NCBI GenBank assembly: GCA_964550895.1
Contig: CAZKAP010000001.1
Coordinates: 1-64,000 of the forward strand
DNA: 64,000 nucleotides
Direction of reading: 5' to 3'
Source: CAZKAP01 sp964550895
Lineage (GTDB): Bacteria > Bacteroidota > Bacteroidia > Flavobacteriales > Flavobacteriaceae
Positions within the stretch are counted from its first letter, which is position 1. Every line of letters starts with the position of its first letter. A program made the translations under genes and the position numbers. Under the pieces are notes generated by a model. It did not search any database, was not told the origin of the DNA, and was given only the letters and a program-made list of their open reading frames with translations. Positions 43,077 through 52,688 of this stretch are shown piece by piece.

Positions 43077-43661
43077 ATGCCGCGCACCAAGCAGTTCGAC
43101 GAAGATCAGGTCCTGATCCGGGCCATGCACCTCTTCTGGCAAAAGGGGTACCACGATACGAGCATACAGGATCTTGTGGAACACCTGGGTATTAACCGCG
43201 CGAGTATGTATCATACGTTCGGAGATAAGCAGCGGCTTTTTATGCGGGCACTGGAGCGTTACAGGGCGATAGGGCTGGAATGGCGAAGGAACATCCTCAA
43301 AGAGCACCAGCAATCCCCGGTACAGGCCCTTAAAGAACTCTTCCTGGCTGCAGCCGGCCATCTGGCCGGTGACCCCCAATGCAGGGGGTGCTTCCTGGTG
43401 AACTCCGCTGCCGAACTCCTCCCGGCCGAGGGAAGCATACGGGAGTACCTGGATCGCACCGAGCAGGAGGAGCTCTGCATCTACAGCGATTGCCTCGAAC
43501 GGGCCATACAACTGGGAGAGCTCCCACCCGAAACCGACGTACCCCATACGGCGGCCTATCTGGCCGGACTCTATCACGGTCTGACCGTTGTTTCCAAGTT
43601 CCGCAAGGATCCCGAGGAGTTGAAAGGCATGGTGCGTTTAGGGCTGAGCACGCTGGACTGA
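43077..43661 (+). CDS. TetR/AcrR-family transcriptional regulator
   Basis: 194 residues. The helix-turn-helix lies in the first 50 residues (FWQKGYHDTSIQDLVEHLGI and NRASMYHTFGDKQRLFMRAL). The C-terminal ligand domain has the CRGCFLVNSAAEL motif of the TetR_C_16-type or YcdC-like group. It is 40 bases before the symporter gene and has its own promoter candidate, so it probably controls the symporter, phosphorylase and kinase genes. The inducer would be glucosylglycerate or a product if the pathway reading is right. Confidence 0.9.
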   Translation: MPRTKQFDEDQVLIRAMHLFWQKGYHDTSIQDLVEHLGINRASMYHTFGDKQRLFMRALERYRAIGLEWRRNILKEHQQSPVQALKELFLAAAGHLAGDPQCRGCFLVNSAAELLPAEGSIREYLDRTEQEELCIYSDCLERAIQLGELPPETDVPHTAAYLAGLYHGLTVVSKFRKDPEELKGMVRLGLSTLD

Positions 43662-43701
43662 TTCCCAGGGTTTAGGGCCTTTTTCCTTTTTCAGGGAATC
43701 T

Positions 43702-45306
43702 ATGAATACGCTCGACTACATCATCATAGCCGTTTACCTGATCGGATTCCTTGGACTGGGGTACCTTTTCAAGGAAAATAAGGATTCCAAAGACTACTTT
43801 CTGGGCGGTCAAAGCATGGGATGGATTCCCCTGAGCCTGTCCACTATGGCCACACAGCTCTCGGCCATCAGCTTCATTTCGGCCCCGGCCTTCGTCGGGC
43901 TCAAGGAAGGGGGTGGATTGAAATGGCTGACCTACGAATTCGGAGTCCCCCTGGCCATGGCCTTCCTGATGGTCGCCCTGATCCCGGCCCTCTACAAATC
44001 GGGGATCGTAAGCGTCTACGAGTACCTGGAGCGGCGATTCGACGCCTCTTCCCGACTGTTAATCAGCCTGGTGTTCCAGGTGAGCCGTTCGGTGGCAACG
44101 GGGGTCATGGTGTATACCATGGCGCTGATCCTGCAGGCCACCACGGGAGTGGAATTCTGGATTTCGGTTCTGATTATTGGACTGGTCACACTCATCTACT
44201 CCTTTCAGGGCGGCATGCGTGCCGTAATATGGGGCGATGTCATACAAATGCTGATACTCTTCCTCGGGATTGTAATTTGTCTGGCCTATGGACTCGGAGA
44301 ACTGGGGGGAATCCAGAATTTTCTATCGGGCGTAGACTCCAATCGCCTGACCGCAGTGGACTTTGGCAAATGGGGATTCGACAATGCGGACGGCGAGGAC
44401 GAATTCGGATTCTGGCCCATGGTCATCGGAGGCTTCTTCCTCTATGCATCCTATTACGGAACCGATCAGACCCAGACCCAGCGGCTGCTCTCCTCCCGAA
44501 ATCTGTCGACGGTTCGCAAACTGCTACTGGCCAACGGTCTTTTTCGTTTCCCGGTAACGCTGACCTACTGCATTATGGGCCTGGTGCTAGGCACCTTGTA
44601 TTTCGGCGACCCGGGATTCCAGGATCAACTCGCTGAGGTGTACTCGGCAAACCTCAGTAGCCTCGAGGGCAAAAAGGCCGACCTGATGGTGCCGGTATTT
44701 ATCATACGATACCTGCCGAACGGAATCATCGGCATTCTTCTTGTTGCCATCCTTTCCGCAGCCATGTCTTCCCTGAGTTCAACGGTCAATTCCCTTTCGG
44801 CCGTAACCCTCGAAGATTTCGTCAAGCGCTTCCGACCGGACATATCGGATAAGGCCTATGTGCGCACCTCCCGGTTGCTTTCGGTTTTCTGGGGGCTGGT
44901 CTGCCTGTTTTTCGCCTTTTTCGCCGGAAAGATCGAAGGAACCGTTATCGAAGTGATCAACAAAATCGGATCTGTTTTCTTCGGCCCTATACTGGCAATC
45001 TTTTTCCTCGCCATGGTCACGCGCAGGACGCACGCCCTGGGAGCCAACATAGGGATACTGATCGGTGTATTCTTTAATATGTACCTCTGGCTCTACGTGC
45101 CTGAGGTATTTTGGTTCTGGTGGAACGCCACCGGCTTCATTTTAACTCTGGTCAGCGGCTACGTATTAAGCCGGATACTCCCCGGGAGAAAATGGAAGGG
45201 GGATGTGGCCTCCATTTCCCCCTCGGGCCGCGAAGTGGTGTTACTGCTAACCTATTTCGGATTGATTGTCTGGCTGTCCGTTTCCCTGAAAAACCTGTTG
45301 AGTTGA
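43702..45306 (+). CDS. sodium/solute symporter (SSS family)
   Basis: 534 residues with about 13 membrane helices. It begins with MNTLDYIIIAVYLIGFLGLG and has the family signatures GGQSMGWIPLSLSTMATQLS and SAAMSSLSSTVNSLSAVTLE. It couples sodium entry to uptake of a sugar, amino acid or organic acid. The phosphorylase gene begins 1 base after its stop, which means tight coupling. Its substrate is therefore inferred to be glucosylglycerate or a related glucoside. Confidence 0.92.
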   Translation: MNTLDYIIIAVYLIGFLGLGYLFKENKDSKDYFLGGQSMGWIPLSLSTMATQLSAISFISAPAFVGLKEGGGLKWLTYEFGVPLAMAFLMVALIPALYKSGIVSVYEYLERRFDASSRLLISLVFQVSRSVATGVMVYTMALILQATTGVEFWISVLIIGLVTLIYSFQGGMRAVIWGDVIQMLILFLGIVICLAYGLGELGGIQNFLSGVDSNRLTAVDFGKWGFDNADGEDEFGFWPMVIGGFFLYASYYGTDQTQTQRLLSSRNLSTVRKLLLANGLFRFPVTLTYCIMGLVLGTLYFGDPGFQDQLAEVYSANLSSLEGKKADLMVPVFIIRYLPNGIIGILLVAILSAAMSSLSSTVNSLSAVTLEDFVKRFRPDISDKAYVRTSRLLSVFWGLVCLFFAFFAGKIEGTVIEVINKIGSVFFGPILAIFFLAMVTRRTHALGANIGILIGVFFNMYLWLYVPEVFWFWWNATGFILTLVSGYVLSRILPGRKWKGDVASISPSGREVVLLLTYFGLIVWLSVSLKNLLS

Positions 45307-45307
45307 T

Positions 45308-46966
45308 ATGGTAGAACTCCTAAAACGGCTTTACCCCGAGGATAGTGAAAGACTGGCAAAAGAACTGAAACAGCTAAAGGAACGCTACGGAGGCACCTCC
45401 GGACTCGATACCGAACTCAGCCACCGGGACTGCATACTGATTACCTATGGAGACGGAATTCGGGAATCCGGCGAGAAACCCCTTACTACCCTGAACAGGT
45501 TGGCGACCACCTACCTGGAGGACTGTGTAAGTGCTATTCACCTCTTGCCGTGTTTCCCGTACAGCTCGGATGACGGTTTTAGTGTTATCGACTACTACCG
45601 CATCAATCCGGAGCTGGGAGACTGGGCCGAGATCGAGACATTAGCCCGAGGCTTCGACCTGATGTTCGACGCAGTGATCAACCACATGTCGCAGGAGTCG
45701 GAATGGTTTCAGGCATTCCTGAAAGGCGAAGACCCGTACCATAGCTATTTCATCACCGCCGATCCCGCAGAAGACCACAGCCGGGTCGTTCGCCCCCGCG
45801 CACTGCCCTTGCTGCATCCCTTTGAAAAGGAAGGGAAGACCGTACATGTGTGGACTACGTTCAGCAGGGATCAGGTGGACCTTAATTACAAGGATGCCGG
45901 TGTATTGCTGCAGGTCCTGGACATACTGCTATTCTACGCGTCGAGGGGTGCACGTTACCTTCGCCTGGACGCCATTGCATTCCTGTGGAAAGAAGCGGGA
46001 ACCCCCTGCATTCACCTGGAAGAGACCCATGGGGTAATTCAACTGATGCGGAGTGTACTGGATGAGATTCATCCGGGAACCGTACTAATTACCGAAACGA
46101 ATGTTCCCCATCCCGAGAACATCAGCTACTTCGGCAACGGCAGCAATGAGGCCCATATGGTCTATAACTTCACCCTGCCTCCCCTGCTCGCTTATTCCCT
46201 GCATCGCGGAGAGATTAATACCCTGACCAACTGGGCCCGGTCCCTGGATATCCCTTCAGGAACCTGTTTCTTCAATTTTACAGCAAGCCATGACGGAATA
46301 GGCGTGCGTCCCCTTCAGGGTATAGTCCCGGAATCTGCCGTATCCGAACTTGCGGGCTATGCCGAGGCCCACGGAGGCTTTGTGTCGTACAAGGATAACG
46401 GAGATGGAACCCGGTCGCCCTACGAGCTCAATTGCAATTATATGGACCTGCTCACCCCTGCGGAGGCCGACGATACGCTGAGGATCGATCGGTTTATGCT
46501 TACCCAGAGTATTATGCTCTGCATGCCCGGGGTTCCTGGAATCTACTACCATTCCCTGCTGGGATCCCGCAACGATCGGAATGCGGCGATCGATTCCGGT
46601 ATCCCCAGGAGGATCAACCGGGCGAAGCTGGACTACGCCAGGTTGGTGGAAGAGCTCGACGATCCCCGCAGTTTCCGTTACCGGGTCTTTATCCGATACC
46701 GTCAGCTATTGCGAATCCGGCGCAGCCAGACCGTATTCCATCCCTATGGACCCGCACGCTATCATTGCCAAGGCCTGTTGTTTATCATCACCCGTACCCA
46801 TGGGTCCGAGGAGCTCCAGGCCATTCACAACTTTTCTTTTGACGAGCAGATATTTGTTCCCGATGGCGAAGGCTGGTCCGAGGTGCTGAGTTCTCAAGAT
46901 TCGATAGAGGTTCCCCTCCGGCTGAAACCTTTCGGATTTCGATGGATCAAAAGGTCGATGCCGTGA
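45308..46966 (+). CDS. GH13 subfamily 18 sugar phosphorylase, probable glucosylglycerate phosphorylase
   Basis: 552 residues. The GH13 catalytic triad is visible: nucleophile Asp221 in RYLRLDAIAFLWK, acid/base Glu263 in VLITETNVPH, and Asp329 in FTASHDGIGVRP. GDWAEIETLA and the FDAVINHMS block are typical of the sucrose phosphorylase subfamily. Length near 550 fits glucosylglycerate phosphorylase (E. coli YcjM, about 559) better than sucrose phosphorylase (about 490-505). The next gene is a glycerate kinase, which would use the glycerate released, and the preceding one a transporter. Expected reaction: glucosylglycerate plus phosphate to glucose-1-phosphate plus D-glycerate, in the cytoplasm. 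The substrate is an inference from length and context. Confidence 0.82.
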   Translation: MVELLKRLYPEDSERLAKELKQLKERYGGTSGLDTELSHRDCILITYGDGIRESGEKPLTTLNRLATTYLEDCVSAIHLLPCFPYSSDDGFSVIDYYRINPELGDWAEIETLARGFDLMFDAVINHMSQESEWFQAFLKGEDPYHSYFITADPAEDHSRVVRPRALPLLHPFEKEGKTVHVWTTFSRDQVDLNYKDAGVLLQVLDILLFYASRGARYLRLDAIAFLWKEAGTPCIHLEETHGVIQLMRSVLDEIHPGTVLITETNVPHPENISYFGNGSNEAHMVYNFTLPPLLAYSLHRGEINTLTNWARSLDIPSGTCFFNFTASHDGIGVRPLQGIVPESAVSELAGYAEAHGGFVSYKDNGDGTRSPYELNCNYMDLLTPAEADDTLRIDRFMLTQSIMLCMPGVPGIYYHSLLGSRNDRNAAIDSGIPRRINRAKLDYARLVEELDDPRSFRYRVFIRYRQLLRIRRSQTVFHPYGPARYHCQGLLFIITRTHGSEELQAIHNFSFDEQIFVPDGEGWSEVLSSQDSIEVPLRLKPFGFRWIKRSMP

Positions 46967-48084
46967 ATTTTGTTCTGATTCCTGATAAATTCAAGGGTTC
47001 CCTAACCGCTGCTGAGGTCATGAATGCTATGGAACAGGGAATCCGCGATGTCCTGCCTGAGGCGGGTGTAACGGGGTTCCTGGCCTCCGATGGCGGCGAA
47101 GGGTTCCTGGATTCCGTTCGCCTGTATACTCCCGCCCGGGAGTACCCGGTACAGACGGTGGACCCCCTGGGTCGCAGCATAATGGCACCCATAGCCTGGG
47201 ATCCCGCCTCCAGCACCGCCTATGTCGAACTGGCCCGGGCCAGCGGTCTGGAGCTGCTGGACCAGGAGGAGCGCAATCCGTTGTTGACCTCCACCCTGGG
47301 TACCGGCATGCAGATCCGATCCGCCCTGGATTTGGGAGCGGAAACTGTCTTTGTGGGCCTAGGGGGCAGCGCCACTAATGATGGCGGTTGCGGTATTGCC
47401 CACGCCCTCGGCTGGCGCTTCCTGGACACAGTGGGAGAACCGCTAGACCCCATAGGTCTTAATCTGACGTCCATCACCGGAATCCGTGCCCCCGAGTCCC
47501 ATCCCGAGGTCCGGATCATAGCCATTAACGATGTGGACAACCCCCTGTTCGGCCGCAGGGGCGCGGCGCGGGTCTATGCCGCTCAGAAAGGGGCCGATGA
47601 ACGGGCGATCGACCATCTGGACGAGGGCCTGAGGCAATTGGACCTCGTCGTGTCCGAGACTCTGGGCTCTTCCTATGCTGAGGCTCCCGGTTCCGGAGCG
47701 GCGGGAGGCGCGGCCTATGGACTCAAGTCTTTCCTGCAGGCCGGGTTTATATCCGGCACAGAATTCATTCTGGACATGTCCGGTGTAAAGGACTTCCTGC
47801 AAGCCCATCCCTGTGACTGCATTTTTACCGGAGAAGGACGTTTAGACAAGCAATCCACCCAGGGGAAGCTCATCAGCGGGGTACTTAAGCTGGGGCAGCA
47901 AAGGGGCATTCCCGTTACAGCCTTCTGTGGCATGCTGGAGATGGACGACTCTACGCTATCCTCCCTCCCTTTCCATGCCATTTGCGAAATACGGGACCCC
48001 GACAAAACCCTCTCCCAAAATATGAAGGAGGCTGCGAGTCTGCTGCGTTCACGCGTTTCTGGTGTGGTGTCACAGCTCATATGA
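46963..48084 (+). CDS. glycerate 2-kinase
   Basis: 373 residues from the GTG at 46963, which overlaps the TGA of the phosphorylase as GTGA; the family starts right here (MNFVLIPDKFKGSLTAAEVM). An ATG at 46942 would add 7 residues. Motifs of the GarK/GlxK family are present: ASDGGEGFLDS, GLGGSATNDGGCGIAHALGW, GAAGGAAYGLKSF and IFTGEGRLDKQSTQGK. It phosphorylates D-glycerate to 2-phosphoglycerate with ATP, feeding lower glycolysis. The 4-base overlap indicates translational coupling with the phosphorylase. This supports a glucosylglycerate or similar breakdown route. Confidence 0.93.
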   Translation: MNFVLIPDKFKGSLTAAEVMNAMEQGIRDVLPEAGVTGFLASDGGEGFLDSVRLYTPAREYPVQTVDPLGRSIMAPIAWDPASSTAYVELARASGLELLDQEERNPLLTSTLGTGMQIRSALDLGAETVFVGLGGSATNDGGCGIAHALGWRFLDTVGEPLDPIGLNLTSITGIRAPESHPEVRIIAINDVDNPLFGRRGAARVYAAQKGADERAIDHLDEGLRQLDLVVSETLGSSYAEAPGSGAAGGAAYGLKSFLQAGFISGTEFILDMSGVKDFLQAHPCDCIFTGEGRLDKQSTQGKLISGVLKLGQQRGIPVTAFCGMLEMDDSTLSSLPFHAICEIRDPDKTLSQNMKEAASLLRSRVSGVVSQLI

Positions 48085-48176
48085 AGCGGTTCCTCATAGA
48101 GCCCCAATTCCTTCTTGAGCGCCTGAATAAGATAGGGCTATATGATTTTGTTACACTTTATGGGGTTTTTTTAAAC

Positions 48177-48207
48177 AAAAACCCCTTCCGAAAGTCGGAG
48201 GGGTTTC
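48177..48207. terminator. terminator between convergent genes, with an overlapping alternative hairpin
   Basis: AAACCCCTTCCGA, loop AAG, then TCGGAGGGGTTT (one bulged base) and TTTCTTT. The left arm can also pair with GGGGTTTTT at 48162-48170, so two exclusive hairpins exist. It ends the rightward operon and, read on the other strand, the GH3 gene. Confidence 0.75.
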
Positions 48208-48230
48208 TTTAGCGTTAGAATTTCCCTGTA

Positions 48231-50228
48231 CTAAAGCTCCGGTTCCTCCTGCGGGATTCGGTAGTTTTCCAGGCCCGCTCCGTAGGGATAAAGCGGATTC
48301 TCGAGATCGAAAGGGACATCTTCCTTCTGGTACTCTACGGATGTCCAGTCCCTGGGCAGGGTAAAGGGCAGCTTCCCTTCAGGCAGCCGATTACCGAATA
48401 GTACATCGGCAATCACCTCATCGGAAGAACCGAAAACGCCGACGGTTGCCGACGCAACCTCATCAATTTCAGTAATGATGGCAGGTCGTTCCAGGTCAAT
48501 GACGAATATAGTAGGCTTGATAGCAGCCAGGTCCATGAGCTCTGCCACTTCATCCTTGGTAAAATACAGCCGGCCCTGATGAAAAAAACGTTCTACTACG
48601 GTTTTGTTTCTGGGCTCAAAAGGACTTTTTCTGTAGGCTACGATAACATCAGCATCCTCCGGGTTCGCAACCACCTGACCAAACTTTCCGAAGGCCGATG
48701 GGTCATCGATGCCATCAAGGTAAATGCGCATGTCTTTCCTGAGAGGCAATATCTCGTTGTTCTTGAGAACTACGGTGGATTTAGCCTGTGCCTGCTTCCC
48801 TTTCTCGGCAAACAAATCCTGAGCCGCTATGGCATTGGCCTTGCTGTCGTCCACATAAGGATTGTCGAAGAGTCCCAGGCGGAATTTATCCCTGAGTATC
48901 CTTCTGACCGATTGGTTGATGCGCTTTTCCGACACTTCACCGGACTCGACCAAATCTACAATCACTCCGGGAATCGATTCTCCTCCGAACTGATCGCAAC
49001 CGGCATCCAGCACTTTCTTTACCCGCTCAGGCACGGACAGGTCTTCCACGCCCCAGGCCCTACCCTTACCGATCCAGCTATCGGTAATCAGGTTCCAATC
49101 CGTGCAAACTACACCGTCAAATCCAAGGGAATCGCGAAGGAAACCCTGTATCATCTCGCGATTGAATCCAAAGCCCACGTCCTCTGAAGTCTGTCCTACG
49201 GGTATCCCGTAATAAGGCATAATCTGCGCAGTACCCGCCGGGAGAGCCCCTTCCGTAAAGGGACGAAGGTGATAATCGAAATTATTGCCGGGATACACCT
49301 GTTCCCTGCCATACGGGAAATGGGCATCTTCCCCGTCCTTCTGTGGTCCGCCTCCGGAAAAGTGTTTACTCATGCAGGCGATACTCGTAGCTCCCAGGGA
49401 GTCTCCCTGAAAACCGCGTATATAGGCCCGGGTTAAGGCAGCAGTCAGGTCGGCATCCTCCCCAAAAGTAGAATTTATGCGGCCCCATCGCGGTTCCGTG
49501 GCTAGATCCGCCGTTGGGTGAAGGGCAAGCCGGAAGCCCGTCGCCAGGTATTCGGTCCGGGCGATCCCCGCAAACTCTTCGACCAGCACGGAATCGCGAG
49601 TAGCAGCCAGACCCAAGGGGGTAGGCCACTGGGAGTAGAAGGGCGTAAATACCGCAGCTCCGGGATTGTTTCGGGAGGCATGACGGGGATCGGTCGCCAG
49701 GGTAATGGGAATCCCCAGCCGGGTTCGTTCGGCCCATTTCTGAATGGTGTTGTGGTACCGTGCCATGGCTTCGGCACTTTCCGGTGAGTTGAGTACGTTA
49801 AAGCTGCTGAGTCCCTTCTTCGCAATCAGCTCGGAATTGGTGGGCAGCAGGATGGACATAAAGAGGTCCATCATGTCGGTTCCGTAGAGCGGCGTTTCTA
49901 TGGGTTCTCCTTCCGGGGAGGAAGCGATCATGGTAACGAACATGGCAGAGGCCTTCTCCTGCAGCGTCATCTGTGAGAGCAGGTCGTCCACGCGGTCCTC
50001 CACAGAGGCCCGGGGATTCTCATAGGTGTCCAGGTTTCCATTCTTGTTCAGGTCGCGGAATCGAATACCTCCTTCCTCGAGTTCAGGGGCCTCGGCTCCA
50101 AGAACGGCCAGGTGATCTTTAGAGGCCTTAAGGGTACTCCAATGAAAAAACGCAAGCAGGACAATGAGTCCGGTGAGCAGGAAAATGACTGAATTGCGGG
50201 TAACGATCCACGCACGTCGAAAAGCCAT
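48231..50228 (-). CDS. glycoside hydrolase family 3, probable exo-beta-glucosidase
   Basis: 665 residues from the ATG at 50228 (MAFRRAWIVTRNSVIFLLTG), preferred over an in-frame TTG at 50282. A single hydrophobic helix near residues 12-29 anchors or exports it. GH3 features: LHPTADLATEPRWGR, the KHFSGGG loop (Lys288, His289), and nucleophile Asp377 in GVVCTDWNLI. The second, smaller alpha/beta domain ends with LPEGKLPFTLPRDWTSVEYQ. It likely releases glucose from beta-glucan oligosaccharides and acts in the periplasm. It lies 59 bases after the histidine kinase gene and is the distal enzyme of the polysaccharide locus. Confidence 0.88.
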   Translation of the reverse strand: MAFRRAWIVTRNSVIFLLTGLIVLLAFFHWSTLKASKDHLAVLGAEAPELEEGGIRFRDLNKNGNLDTYENPRASVEDRVDDLLSQMTLQEKASAMFVTMIASSPEGEPIETPLYGTDMMDLFMSILLPTNSELIAKKGLSSFNVLNSPESAEAMARYHNTIQKWAERTRLGIPITLATDPRHASRNNPGAAVFTPFYSQWPTPLGLAATRDSVLVEEFAGIARTEYLATGFRLALHPTADLATEPRWGRINSTFGEDADLTAALTRAYIRGFQGDSLGATSIACMSKHFSGGGPQKDGEDAHFPYGREQVYPGNNFDYHLRPFTEGALPAGTAQIMPYYGIPVGQTSEDVGFGFNREMIQGFLRDSLGFDGVVCTDWNLITDSWIGKGRAWGVEDLSVPERVKKVLDAGCDQFGGESIPGVIVDLVESGEVSEKRINQSVRRILRDKFRLGLFDNPYVDDSKANAIAAQDLFAEKGKQAQAKSTVVLKNNEILPLRKDMRIYLDGIDDPSAFGKFGQVVANPEDADVIVAYRKSPFEPRNKTVVERFFHQGRLYFTKDEVAELMDLAAIKPTIFVIDLERPAIITEIDEVASATVGVFGSSDEVIADVLFGNRLPEGKLPFTLPRDWTSVEYQKEDVPFDLENPLYPYGAGLENYRIPQEEPEL

Positions 50229-50287
50229 GGCAGACAGGTTTGGTGGTTTACAGGGAAGAAATGTACGGAATATTCGCCGCAATCCCC

Positions 50288-51559
50288 TCAGCGGCAGGAG
50301 GGTTCTTCTTCACGGGAGATGGAAAAGACGAAACGGGAGCCTCCGGATTCCGATACCGGGGAATTCAGGTAGATTTCACCGCCCAGCTGAGATACCCACT
50401 TCCGCACGTGTTGAAGGCCAATACCCCGACTTCTTTGAATAAGCCTGTCCGTTTCACCGGGATGCCTGAACAGCTGAAAGATCTCATCCTGTTGTTCCCG
50501 GGGGATACCCCGCCCGTTATCTGTCACACTGATCGTGTAAAAGCGTTCGCTTGCACAGGCCTCTATATCGACTACGACCACTTCGCTCTGATTATACCTG
50601 ATGGCGTTGGCTATCAGGTTGAGCAGTATCTGTTCGAAGGTTACCTTGTGGGTGTGTATGAATTCCGTCTCGGCATGCAGGTTCAGGTTGAGATTGGGTT
50701 CTTCGCTGAACAGCATCTTCAGATCCTGAACGGCCCGGGCCAGGGAGAAACTCTCCCGGGAAGGCCCCTTTTTTTGTTCGTGGCCACTGCTGCCCAGCAG
50801 CAAATCCACCTGTTCCCTTATGGACAGGGCCGAGCCTTTAATCCTTCGGAGCATCCTGCTGAACTCGGGGTCCATCAGGGATTCGGAGGACTTCTTGTCC
50901 AGCAACTCGCTTAAGGTGATAATGTTATTCAGGGGAGACTTGATGTCGTGGGAGGTCGAATGGGCAAATTCCTCCAGTCGGCTGTATTGGAGTTCGAGCT
51001 GCTGATTGACCCGGGACCAGTCCAGGTGCTTCTTGCGCAGGCCGATAGCGTTCATGACCTGACGAGCAATGGTTCTAAGGGCCGCCTGCTGATCCCCGTC
51101 GAGCCGATTGGGCACCGTATCCACCACACACAAGGTGCCCAGGGGCAGGTTGCGCTGATCCTTGAGAACGATTCCCCCGTAGTATCGGATCCCGGGTGAA
51201 CCTTTCACTATTGGATTATCCGAAAATCGGGCATCTTCCCGGGTGTCCCGCACCTCAAAGAAATCGTCGTCCCCGCATATAGCATGACCACAGATCGAGA
51301 ATTCCCTCGGAGTCTGGGTGAACTCCGCACCGTACCGGGATTTAAACCACTGGCGCTGCTCGTCGATCAGGGTAATTAACGAAATGGGCATGCCGCAAAG
51401 AACGGCAGCAAGTGCGGTGAGTTGGTCGTAGTCTTCTTCGGGCTCGGTGTCCAGCAATTCAAACGAATGGAGATACCTGAGTCGTTCTCGTTCCTGAACG
51501 TGGATAGGAGCTGCTAACACGTTACTATCATCATGCGTTGGCTGGGTTCGGAATGCCAC
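50288..51559 (-). CDS. GAF-domain sensor histidine kinase
   Basis: 423 residues from a GTG. The GAF domain spans residues 40-175 (LCGMPISLITLIDEQRQWFK, the GHAICGDDDFFEV cysteine block, GTLCVVDTVPNRL). The phosphorylated histidine is His204 in AHSTSHDIKSPLNNI; the ATPase part has NLIANAIRYN, DNGRGIPREQQDEIF and RGIGLQHVR. There is no membrane helix, so it is a cytoplasmic sensor. No response regulator is adjacent. It sits between the alcohol dehydrogenase and GH3 genes; a link to the polysaccharide locus is unproven. Confidence 0.9.
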   Translation of the reverse strand: MAFRTQPTHDDSNVLAAPIHVQERERLRYLHSFELLDTEPEEDYDQLTALAAVLCGMPISLITLIDEQRQWFKSRYGAEFTQTPREFSICGHAICGDDDFFEVRDTREDARFSDNPIVKGSPGIRYYGGIVLKDQRNLPLGTLCVVDTVPNRLDGDQQAALRTIARQVMNAIGLRKKHLDWSRVNQQLELQYSRLEEFAHSTSHDIKSPLNNIITLSELLDKKSSESLMDPEFSRMLRRIKGSALSIREQVDLLLGSSGHEQKKGPSRESFSLARAVQDLKMLFSEEPNLNLNLHAETEFIHTHKVTFEQILLNLIANAIRYNQSEVVVVDIEACASERFYTISVTDNGRGIPREQQDEIFQLFRHPGETDRLIQRSRGIGLQHVRKWVSQLGGEIYLNSPVSESGGSRFVFSISREEEPSCR

Positions 51560-51631
51560 TGCGCTTTGACGCGAGTGGAAGGGCTCGAAATCAAATGTTT
51601 ACTATAAAATTAAAAAGAAATGTATTACCGA

Positions 51632-52639
51632 CTATACCTTGAGTACCACCCGGTAACGGGCCTTACCGTCTTCGAGGTGCTTCATCGCCTCGTTAACCTG
51701 TTCGATGGGAAATTCCTCCACCACCGGATAGATGTCGTGCCGGACGCAGAATTCCATCATGCGTGCGGTCAGTGCGGGGCTGCCCAGGGGGCTCCCCCCT
51801 ACCGACTTCTCTCCCCCGATAAGGCTAAATGCCGGTATCCCCATCGGCTCCAGCACGGCCCCGACGGTATGCAGCTTCCCCTTGGGTGCCAAGGTAGTCA
51901 GGTAGGCATTCCAGTCCAGGGTTACGTTGGTGGTATTGAGTATGAAGTTCAGGCTCCCCTGTATGCGGTCCAACGCTTCGGGATCCCGGGAATTGATCAC
52001 ATGATGGGCGCCCATATCCAGGATTTGCTGCTTCTTTTCGGGATTCGAACTAAAAGCATACACCTCACATCCCCAGTATTTCAGAAATTTCAGAGCCATA
52101 TGGCCCAGTCCACCGATCCCAATGACGCCTACCTTATCGGTGGGTTGTACCCCCGACAGAACTATAGGATTGAATACGGTGATACCTCCGCAAAACAACG
52201 GGCCCGCTTTGGACAGATCGCAACCTTCCGGCAGAGGAATCGCCCAGGACCAGTGTGATCGCACCATATCAGCGAAACCTCCATGTCGCCCAATCAAAGT
52301 GGATTCTATGCTGTCACAGAGGTTGTGAGCACCTTCCATGCACTGGGTGCAGTGCATACAGGATCCTGAAAACCATCCGAGTCCGACCCGGTCACCCACA
52401 CTGACATTCTTGACCTGACTGCCGGCGGCTACCACTTCTCCAACGATCTCATGACCGGGGACAAAGGGATACTGCGTCATGCCCCAATCGTTGTTGAGCA
52501 TGCTCAGATCGGAATGGCAGATTCCGCAATAGTGAACTTTGATATCTACGTGTTCATCTCCAATATCGGGGAGTTCGTATTCGAAGGGCTGAAGGCTGCC
52601 TCCGGGTTCCTGGGCAGCGTAGGAGTGTACTCTTGTCAT
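51632..52639 (-). CDS. zinc-dependent alcohol dehydrogenase, YahK/cinnamyl type
   Basis: 335 residues. Catalytic zinc ligands are Cys38 (CGICHSD), His63-Glu64 (PGHEIVG) and Cys154; structural zinc ligands are Cys94, 97, 100 and 108 (SCMHCTQCMEGAHNLC). The Rossmann motif is GVIGIGGLGHMALKF. Members reduce aldehydes with NADPH. The gene lies between GH16 and the kinase, with no obvious role in glycan use; it could handle aldehydes in the cytoplasm. Confidence 0.92.
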   Translation of the reverse strand: MTRVHSYAAQEPGGSLQPFEYELPDIGDEHVDIKVHYCGICHSDLSMLNNDWGMTQYPFVPGHEIVGEVVAAGSQVKNVSVGDRVGLGWFSGSCMHCTQCMEGAHNLCDSIESTLIGRHGGFADMVRSHWSWAIPLPEGCDLSKAGPLFCGGITVFNPIVLSGVQPTDKVGVIGIGGLGHMALKFLKYWGCEVYAFSSNPEKKQQILDMGAHHVINSRDPEALDRIQGSLNFILNTTNVTLDWNAYLTTLAPKGKLHTVGAVLEPMGIPAFSLIGGEKSVGGSPLGSPALTARMMEFCVRHDIYPVVEEFPIEQVNEAMKHLEDGKARYRVVLKV

Positions 52640-52688
52640 GGTCAGGTGTTTTGTTTAAAGTTAGGCAGATTTCTCCAGCCCTGGAGAT

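Noticed and set aside
45308..46966. Sucrose phosphorylase
   Set aside because: The chain is about 50 residues longer than typical sucrose phosphorylases and is coupled to a glycerate kinase rather than fructokinase, so glucosylglycerate is preferred; sucrose is not fully excluded.
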